DNA of 64,000 nucleotides from Paenibacillus sp. J45TS6 (GTDB lineage: Bacteria; Bacillota; Bacilli; Paenibacillales; Paenibacillaceae). A program made the translations under genes and the position numbers. The notes under the pieces were generated by a model. That model did not search any database. It saw only the letters and a program-made list of their open reading frames with translations, and was not told where the DNA came from. Of the stretch, positions 58,445 to 64,000 are shown piece after piece. Within the stretch, counting starts at the first letter, position 1, and each line of letters starts with the position of its first letter. The stretch lies in the NCBI RefSeq assembly GCF_018403285.1, contig NZ_BOSJ01000003.1, positions 186,001-250,000 on the forward strand, read 5' to 3'.

Positions 58445-59302
58445 TTATCCTTTTCGAGTTGTTTTAGAGAGAGCATTCCATTCCTCTTCGGTGAGTTCTA
58501 CTAGCCCGTTAAATTGTCCCGCAGCCTGAAGCCACTCCCCGCCGTCAATAGTGACGACTTCCCCGTTAATATAACCTGCGTAATCAGAAATAAGAAAAGC
58601 AGCAAGCGCACCGAGTTCTTCTTTGTTTCCGGCACGTTTTAAAGGTACTCTGTCGATTAATTTTTGTTCGAGACCAGGAGTCGGAGTTAATCTGGACCCA
58701 GCTCCCTCGGTTGGAAATGGACCTGGCGCAATAGCAACTTGGCGAATACCGTAAGGAGCCCATTCGACTGCAAGTGAACGTGTAAGCGCAAGTACCCCCG
58801 CTTTGGCTGCAGCAGAAGGAACAACATACCCCGACCCGCTGCCGCTAGATGCATAAGTAGTTACGATATTCAGCATGGTTCCGGTTTCTTTACGCACAAT
58901 CCATCTTTTCCCAACTTCCAGTGTCATGTAAAAGGTACCGTGTAACACAATATTCAAAACCGCATCTACGGCCCGCGGAGATAACTTTTCCGTAGGACTA
59001 ATAAAGTTCCCGGCAGCATTATTAACAAGGATATCAATCTGACCGAAATGAGCAGTAACCGCTTCCACAAAAGACGCTACTTGTGCTGCATCTCGTACAT
59101 CACAGCTTTGGTAGAATACTTCAACTCCTTTAGCTGTAAAATCACGAGCGGACTGTTCGAGCACTTCAAATCTCCTCCCGCACCAAGCGAGTTTTGCGCC
59201 TAGATCTGCAAACATTTCACTCATGGCAAGTCCGAGACCGGTTCCACCGCCGGTAACAATAATGACTTTGTCTTTTAATAGATCAGGTGAGAAAGGATGC
59301 AT
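58445..59302 (-). CDS. SDR, 2,4-dienoyl-CoA reductase-like (YkuF type)
   Basis: 285 aa. SDR with TGGGTGLGLAMSE, NNAAGNFISPTEKLSPRAVD, GTFYMTLEVGKRW, and IAPGPFPTEGAGSRL. The double Ala in 'NNAAGNF' and Lys in place of the usual catalytic set ([19 protein letters not shown], no Tyr at the YxxxK position) are typical of 2,4-dienoyl-CoA reductases in beta-oxidation of unsaturated fatty acids. GGAGTG precedes ATG 59302. No other fatty-acid gene is near. Confidence 0.83.
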   Translation of the reverse strand: MHPFSPDLLKDKVIIVTGGGTGLGLAMSEMFADLGAKLAWCGRRFEVLEQSARDFTAKGVEVFYQSCDVRDAAQVASFVEAVTAHFGQIDILVNNAAGNFISPTEKLSPRAVDAVLNIVLHGTFYMTLEVGKRWIVRKETGTMLNIVTTYASSGSGSGYVVPSAAAKAGVLALTRSLAVEWAPYGIRQVAIAPGPFPTEGAGSRLTPTPGLEQKLIDRVPLKRAGNKEELGALAAFLISDYAGYINGEVVTIDGGEWLQAAGQFNGLVELTEEEWNALSKTTRKG

Positions 59303-59491
59303 AATAAGTCACTCCTTTGGGGATTAATCTAACCTTGTAACATGGAAGGTATACGGGATGCAATCTATCTACAGACTATCATGTAAAGCGGGTTCCGTCA
59401 GCATGTAGAGGTTCATATGATGAAGGATGGGGTACCGTACTAAGAGGATAGATGGTACGATAAAGTATATTCAAAGAAAGGAACATCGAGA

Positions 59492-59773
59492 ATGAGCAAC
59501 CCCATTGCGATTCAGGCTTATTACAAAATGGAGCGAAAGATTAATTCCTTGAACATGGAGATCATAGAACATCAGCGACTCCTAAAGTTATACCCGGATA
59601 AAATCGTATCAGCATATCGTGAGTTTCCCATCGAAAAAGTATTTGATTTATCTTACCGCTCCATGGGCAGTGGTCATGGGATGTTATATATACATACGCA
59701 GCAAGGTGTGTATCCTTACACACTGAGAGAGAATCCAAAATCTTTTATATTAGCGGTAAAACAATTCATCTAG
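59492..59773 (+). CDS. Hypothetical protein, 93 aa
   Basis: AGAAAGGAACATC precedes ATG 59492. An N-terminal charged helix (YYKMERKINSLNMEIIEHQRLLKLYPDK) is followed by a beta-type part (VFDLSYRSMGSGHGMLYIHTQQGVYPYTL). No membrane segment. The C-terminal part resembles small PH-like or LytTR-adjacent domains, but I cannot name a family. Confidence 0.6.
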   Translation: MSNPIAIQAYYKMERKINSLNMEIIEHQRLLKLYPDKIVSAYREFPIEKVFDLSYRSMGSGHGMLYIHTQQGVYPYTLRENPKSFILAVKQFI

Positions 59774-59864
59774 AAGATGGGCGAAGGATCACAGCAAGAA
59801 AATTGTGAATGGAATTCAGCAACAAGTTTTTCTGACAACTGAAAAAAAGGGGATTATACAATAT

Positions 59865-59963
59865 ATGGAATCCCCAACTCCCTATGCTGCCATGGTGATC
59901 GGCGGTCTATTGTCTATTTTATGTATCATTCTTTTCTTATGGTATTCCCTTCTATTGGAATAA
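59865..59963 (+). CDS. Small membrane protein, 32 aa
   Basis: MESPTPYAAMVIGGLLSILC followed by IILFLWYSLLLE. One membrane segment (about 9-29), with a purine-rich AAAAAGGGG about 13 nt upstream of the ATG. It has no homologue that I recognise. It precedes the BCCT transporter by about 90 bp on the same strand. Plausible but not certain as a gene. Confidence 0.42.
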   Translation: MESPTPYAAMVIGGLLSILCIILFLWYSLLLE

Positions 59964-60050
59964 TACGCTGATTTTCTGATTAAGATTTATCATTTTGGTG
60001 TAATTAACTTATCTAAAAAGAGTTATTACTAAAATGGTAGAGGTGAGTCT

Positions 60051-61601
60051 GTGATTGGCAAATTATTTAAGAATAAAGTATTTTCCATTTCTGCAATAGT
60101 TGCTGCTATTATTGCTTTGATGGGCGCAATTATGCCTGAGGCTTTCGGAAATACTGCAAATTATTTATTTGATTTCTCTAAAGATAATTTTGGATGGTTT
60201 TATTTGTTGTCAGTAGTCGTAATCATTGTATTTCTCATGTGGCTTGCAGCTAGTAAGTATGGTGCAATTCGCCTTGGAGGAGAAAAAAGCAAACCAGAGT
60301 ACTCGTTTTTCACGTGGTTAGGTATGTTATTCTCCGCTGGATTTGGCGTTGGTCTTGTATTCTGGGGAGTAGCCGAGCCGATGAGCCACTTTTTTAACAC
60401 ACCGTTTGCGGGTGTGGAAGCAGGAACAACGGAAGCGGCACGCGTAGCGATGGGATATTCCTTCTTTCATTGGGGTATCAGTCAGTGGGCTGTATTTGCG
60501 CTCGTAGGTCTCGCTATTGCTTTCCTGCAATTTCGTAAAAATAGGGATGGTCTTATATCCACCGCTTTAGAACCTGTAACCGGGAAAAAGACAACCGTTA
60601 AAAATGGGATTGATATCTTAGCTGTTATTGCAACCGTGATGGGGGTTGCCACTTCCATTGGGCTTGGCGTTCTTCAAATGAGTGGAGGAGTCGAACAGGT
60701 TTCTGGTATAGGAAACAACACCATGATTCAACTGTTGATGTTATTTCTTATCTTCGTATGCTATATGATCTCGGCGATGACAGGACTTGATAAAGGGATC
60801 CGTATATTGAGTAATTTTAACCTCACTTTGGCGATAGCATTTTTGGTGTTTGTATTTACAATGGGGCCAACCGTCTTTATACTCGAGTCATTTACATTAG
60901 CAATCGGGGATTACATAACGAGTTTTGTTCAGTATAGTTTGCGGCTTCAACCTTATTCAGAAGGAACTTGGGTAGGAGAATGGACTATTTTTTACTGGGC
61001 ATGGGCAATTGCTTCATCACCTTACGTTGGTGCTTTTATAGCAAGAGTATCAAAAGGAAGAACAATCAGGGAATTTATTGTGGGTGTCACGATTATTCCG
61101 ACGTTGATTTCTTGTTTATGGATTGCCGCATTTGGCGGTACCGCGTTATGGTTTGATCTTCATGAAAATACAGGAATCGCTGCAGCTGTAAATGAAGATG
61201 TCTCAGTAGCTTTGTTCCAAATGTTTGATCAACTGCCGTTCGCCGGAATTATGTCCGTATTAGCGATCCTGCTCATTTTTACGTTCTTAGTAACGTCTGC
61301 AGACTCTGCAACTTATATTCTCGCAAGTATGACCAGCGGTGGCAGTTTGAATCCATCCAGTATTGGTAAACTTGTGTGGGGTACTTTAATGGCTTCTATT
61401 GCGGGAGTACTAATATACTCAGGGGGGCTTGAAGCTCTGCAGACCGCTTCCTTAATCGCTGCTTTACCATTTACGTTATTATTGTTACTGCTTCTTGTCG
61501 CGATGACAAAACTGATCAGAAAAGAACCGCTTCCGGTCAAGAAAGCTGATCTCAGACGATATCAGAAGATAAAAGAAGAGGCTAACAAAACACGGGTGTA
61601 A
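60051..61601 (+). CDS. opuD: BCCT-family glycine betaine transporter
   Basis: 516 aa with twelve hydrophobic segments. GVGLVFWGVAEPMSHF and the substrate aromatic box WTIFYWAWAIASSPYVGAFIARVSKGRTIREF are diagnostic for BCCT sodium/betaine symporters of the OpuD type. It imports compatible solutes under osmotic stress. The N- and C-termini are short and charged. The start is GTG 60051 with GAGGTGAG. A perfect-stem terminator follows. Confidence 0.9.
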   Translation: MIGKLFKNKVFSISAIVAAIIALMGAIMPEAFGNTANYLFDFSKDNFGWFYLLSVVVIIVFLMWLAASKYGAIRLGGEKSKPEYSFFTWLGMLFSAGFGVGLVFWGVAEPMSHFFNTPFAGVEAGTTEAARVAMGYSFFHWGISQWAVFALVGLAIAFLQFRKNRDGLISTALEPVTGKKTTVKNGIDILAVIATVMGVATSIGLGVLQMSGGVEQVSGIGNNTMIQLLMLFLIFVCYMISAMTGLDKGIRILSNFNLTLAIAFLVFVFTMGPTVFILESFTLAIGDYITSFVQYSLRLQPYSEGTWVGEWTIFYWAWAIASSPYVGAFIARVSKGRTIREFIVGVTIIPTLISCLWIAAFGGTALWFDLHENTGIAAAVNEDVSVALFQMFDQLPFAGIMSVLAILLIFTFLVTSADSATYILASMTSGGSLNPSSIGKLVWGTLMASIAGVLIYSGGLEALQTASLIAALPFTLLLLLLLVAMTKLIRKEPLPVKKADLRRYQKIKEEANKTRV

Positions 61602-61617
61602 GTGGAAAATAATATAG

Positions 61618-61660
61618 TAAATAAGAGGAACCTCGATTCGTATTCGAGGTTCCTCTTATT
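61618..61660. terminator. Bidirectional terminator after opuD
   Basis: AATAAGAGGAACCTCGAAT pairs with ATTCGAGGTTCCTCTTATT almost perfectly with a very short loop. Confidence 0.9.
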
Positions 61661-61673
61661 TATATGAAAGCAT

Positions 61674-61847
61674 TTATAATCGATATCCGATCGATTGTAA
61701 AAACCAATGAAGCGATACGATGGCTACGGCAATATGCAGCAAAATATTCAGCCAGGATTTTCGGGAAAGCTGAATGTCTTGAACAATCATTACAACCGAC
61801 CAAATGAAAATAACAAGATAAGCGAGTTGAACCAGGATCGTTGGCAT
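61674..61847 (-). CDS. Small membrane protein, 57 aa, two spans
   Basis: AAAGGGGTG (complement of 61852-61860) lies just before ATG 61847. Two hydrophobic segments (VQLAYLVIFIWSVVMIV and LNILLHIAVAIVSLHWFL) flank a polar loop QDIQLSRKSW. A 64-codon ORF in another frame (61660-61854) overlaps it but has no SD and a Cys-rich composition untypical of this genome. Family not recognised. It lies 30 bp downstream of the DUF948 gene and is probably cotranscribed. Confidence 0.68.
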   Translation of the reverse strand: MPTILVQLAYLVIFIWSVVMIVQDIQLSRKSWLNILLHIAVAIVSLHWFLQSIGYRL

Positions 61848-61878
61848 GATTCACCCCTTTTCTGTACCGTTTAAAATA

Positions 61879-62250
61879 CTACTTGAATTTGATTTTAACT
61901 GGCTTCTTCGTATCTTGTTCTGCTGCCGGGTGAATGACATCACCAATCGCCTCTGAAGCTTGCTTGACCGTTTTCGTCACGCTGTGAATGGCTTCACCCA
62001 CATCCCCGGCAGAGTTAAAGATTGGCTCGACGGAGCGGATTTTACCCTTTACATCGGAGGTAATGACATTGGCTGTTTGTATGAGTTTGGTTGATTCCTG
62101 AGTCAGCCCATGAATCGCATTTCTGACTTCGGATAATGTTTTGTTCGTTTCACTAAGCGTGCTCATCCCTTTCACCAGAACGCGTACTACATAATAGACT
62201 AAAACAATAAAAGCAATAGCACTTGCAGCAACGCTGATCGATATAATCAT
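61879..62250 (-). CDS. DUF948 membrane-anchored protein
   Basis: 123 aa from ATG 62250 (AAGGAGG 8 nt upstream; ATG 62286 lacks an SD). A single N-terminal membrane segment (about 5-25: SVAASAIAFIVLVYYVVRVLV) is followed by a long coiled region with the DUF948 pattern (LSETNKTLSEVRNAIHGLTQESTKLIQTANVITSDVKGKIRSVEPIF). It ends in a basic tail. Family members such as YtxG-type proteins relate to general stress; function is not established. Confidence 0.82.
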   Translation of the reverse strand: MIISISVAASAIAFIVLVYYVVRVLVKGMSTLSETNKTLSEVRNAIHGLTQESTKLIQTANVITSDVKGKIRSVEPIFNSAGDVGEAIHSVTKTVKQASEAIGDVIHPAAEQDTKKPVKIKFK

Positions 62251-62385
62251 CTTCAAGCCTCCTTCACGTAAATATATGTCGTCCACATTAGGTTATTCCA
62301 AATTTAAAAGAAAGAACGGTATATTTATCTTTTTATAACAATACGATGAGGATGGATACTGTTGTAAAAAGGAGGCCTGACATTT

Positions 62386-64000
62386 ATGTCTAAGCATCAG
62401 GAAGCCCAGCTAACTCAGCTTGTCTTGTCCCATCTGCCTAGTACGGCAACGGTCATAAACATAGAAGGACCATTGCCTCATCAGGCAATTTATATAGGGG
62501 ATCTAACAGGAGATGAAATTCCTGAGATTTCTGTCGTTTACAAGGTAAATGAAGAGTTATATCTGATGGTGCTTGTTTTTACTGATCAGGAATGGAAGGT
62601 CGCTGCGAGAATAAAAGGCCACGGGTATGGTCTTACGCTATTGACCAGTGGACCTATCTTACATAACGATAGGAAGAGTTTACTGATTGGCTGGCAGATC
62701 GGAGCCGTTCGCTCTAAACTGTCGATCTATAAATGGGAAGATGGAAAGTTCATCGATGCAGCGCCGGAAGATTTATCTTATAGTTCCATTGAAATAATAA
62801 ACATACCCGGAATATCCGGTGGGAATCAGACGAGTGACATTGCACTTTGGATACATGATACGGGGGAGGCTTACCGTGTAGAAGTACTCCACTTCAGGGA
62901 AGGAAAGTTCGTGCCTGCATGGGATGTCTATCCCTATTATTTTGTGAATGTGGTTCGATATTACGAGCGAAAAACGGAAGAACATCCGAATTATCCTTTG
63001 TATTGGTATTACCTGGCGGACGCTCAGTACCGTGCGGGAATGCTGCCCGCTGCGCTGCAATCGATTCATAAGAATCTGTTGTTCCAAAATCCTTATCCTT
63101 CTCGTAAAGAGATTCAGCAGTTACAATCAAAGATTGAAAATATTTACAAACATATGGGTGGGCAGATTACGGAAAAACAGATCACGGAAGAACAGATTAT
63201 AGAAGAACGAATCATGGAAGAACAGATCATGGAACAAACGGCAATATCTACTATGAATAAACGAGGAACATCCCTATTCCTCATAGCGGAGAAAACGACC
63301 GATGGTACGAAGTGGGGATATATAAATGCAGAGGGAGAATCTGTAATTCCTCTACAATATAGCGAAGCAAGGGATTTTCAGAAAAATGGACTTGCTGTTG
63401 TAGCTCAAAAACGGAAATATGGGTTGGTTGAGCTCTCAGGCGAGTATCTAGTAGAGCCTATCTATACATCGATATCGCCTTACGTAGAGCAACGGGCAAT
63501 CGTAACTGTGGATGAGTATCATTTCGCTATGTTGAACGAAGAGGGGAAGAAAGTTACAGAGCAAACCTATCCTTTTATCTCTAAATCGGCTGGGAATCGG
63601 TCTATTTATTCTACGGAGACAACAAATAGCTCAGGAAGTAGTGTTATACAGTATGGATATCTTGATTCCGAGGGGAACGAAGTCATTCCTGCACAATATG
63701 AAGAAGCAAGCGACTATGATCAGCAGAAAGCGATTGTGAAAATCAAGGAATATGAGTATGCGTTAATTAACGAAATAGGAGAGAGGCTGGCTACATATCC
63801 CTATTATTATGTAGGAAACTATAGTGATGGGTTCCTTGTATTTAAGGAGACAGCAAGTGGAACATATGGATATATGGATGAGAGAGGAACTGCGATGATT
63901 CCTCCTTCGTTTACAGGGGCGACCGCATTTCATCAGGGGCAGGCTATCGTAAACACTTCAGAGGACTATAAGCCAGGCTATGGAGTGATCGATAAGCAAG
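62386..64000 (+). CDS. WG-repeat protein, incomplete at the window edge
   Basis: Open from ATG 62386 (AAAAGGAGGCC upstream) to the window end, at least 538 aa. N-terminal part (about 1-170) with FG-GAP-like IYIGDLTGDEIPEISVVYK and WQIGAVRSKLSIYKWEDGKF; then an alpha-helical, TPR-like part (YPLYWYYLADAQYRAGMLPAALQSIHKNLL). A glutamate/isoleucine repeat follows (ITEKQITEEQIIEERIMEEQ, about 261-284), and from about 300 on WG repeats (KWGYINAEGESVIPLQYSEARDF; YGYLDSEGNEVIPAQYEEASDYD; YGYMDERGTAMIPPSF). No signal peptide is seen. WG-repeat proteins are probable binding scaffolds; ligand unknown. Confidence 0.83.
   Translation, partial: MSKHQEAQLTQLVLSHLPSTATVINIEGPLPHQAIYIGDLTGDEIPEISVVYKVNEELYLMVLVFTDQEWKVAARIKGHGYGLTLLTSGPILHNDRKSLLIGWQIGAVRSKLSIYKWEDGKFIDAAPEDLSYSSIEIINIPGISGGNQTSDIALWIHDTGEAYRVEVLHFREGKFVPAWDVYPYYFVNVVRYYERKTEEHPNYPLYWYYLADAQYRAGMLPAALQSIHKNLLFQNPYPSRKEIQQLQSKIENIYKHMGGQITEKQITEEQIIEERIMEEQIMEQTAISTMNKRGTSLFLIAEKTTDGTKWGYINAEGESVIPLQYSEARDFQKNGLAVVAQKRKYGLVELSGEYLVEPIYTSISPYVEQRAIVTVDEYHFAMLNEEGKKVTEQTYPFISKSAGNRSIYSTETTNSSGSSVIQYGYLDSEGNEVIPAQYEEASDYDQQKAIVKIKEYEYALINEIGERLATYPYYYVGNYSDGFLVFKETASGTYGYMDERGTAMIPPSFTGATAFHQGQAIVNTSEDYKPGYGVIDKQ

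Noticed and set aside
61660-61854. 64-codon minus-strand ORF after opuD
   Set aside because: The 57-codon ORF in another frame (61674-61847) has the SD and a proper membrane topology, so it is preferred.
1-64000. Search for CRISPR arrays, rRNA, tRNA, insertion sequences and integrases
   Set aside because: None was recognised. Spaced repeats, clover-leaf folds, transposase motifs and terminal inverted repeats were looked for by eye only, so very degenerate copies could have been missed.

Overview
The window is a chromosomal segment of a low-to-moderate GC, spore-forming Bacillota bacterium, most likely Paenibacillus or a close relative. Strong Shine-Dalgarno sequences precede ATG, GTG and TTG starts. 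The gene families point the same way: HflX, YpsA, EcsAB, GlcU, a DUF1796 protein, a WG-repeat protein and secreted proteins with copper-amine-oxidase-N stalk domains. I see no rRNA, tRNA, CRISPR array, insertion sequence or prophage. Most genes sit in short operons separated by clear intrinsic terminators.

Layout. 1-775: start of hflX on the minus strand, with a long leader holding an SD-preceded 16-codon ORF and an intrinsic terminator. 776-7778: small hypothetical genes, ypsA, a Fur-box-controlled HmoA-type monooxygenase, a LysM amidase, a membrane-anchored cupredoxin, ribokinase, a glycerophosphodiesterase and a DUF1796 protein. 7911-10378: the anaerobic ribonucleotide reductase pair nrdD-nrdG behind Fnr-like and NrdR-like sites. 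10849-15486: a DHA2 drug exporter, then a tandemly duplicated two-gene membrane module of unknown function. 15583-22608: DoxX-like protein, GlcU, a LysR regulator, a stalk-domain protein, PTS EIIA and ecsAB. 22687-26998: a cupin protein and a partial C30 carotenoid (staphyloxanthin-type) cluster of crtP, crtQ and crtO. 27044-31644: sugar-related genes (acetyltransferase, AKR/Gfo-Idh pair, AraC regulator) and an effector-binding-domain protein.

31747-37560: SgrR-like regulator, DUF4173 membrane protein, HD hydrolase, stalk-domain protein, and a Cys-rich small protein with a perfect Fnr/CRP site at about -41. 37912-39085: a MifM-like leader ORF overlapping yidC, with the yidC ribosome-binding site held in a hairpin. 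39140-45812: arginase, arsR-arsB, namA-marR, and a padR-DUF2812 pair whose padR appears to start at CTG. 45894-50371: a spore-surface-like protein, YjbQ, azlCD, a PPOX protein and an MFS exporter. 50542-52785: a mauF-E-D-A-like operon with a 12-cysteine methylamine-dehydrogenase-light-chain-like protein but no heavy chain. 52954-64000: LysR, zwf, transaldolase, two SDRs, a deacylase, a decayed copy of the 45894 gene, a BCCT transporter, small membrane proteins and an incomplete WG-repeat protein.

The strongest candidates for undescribed biology are the MifM-like yidC regulator, the mauFEDA-like operon without a heavy chain, the hflX attenuator with an R-V-R leader peptide, and the duplicated membrane module at 12.5-15.5 kb. 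All calls come from reading the sequence and recognising families; nothing was searched or computed.
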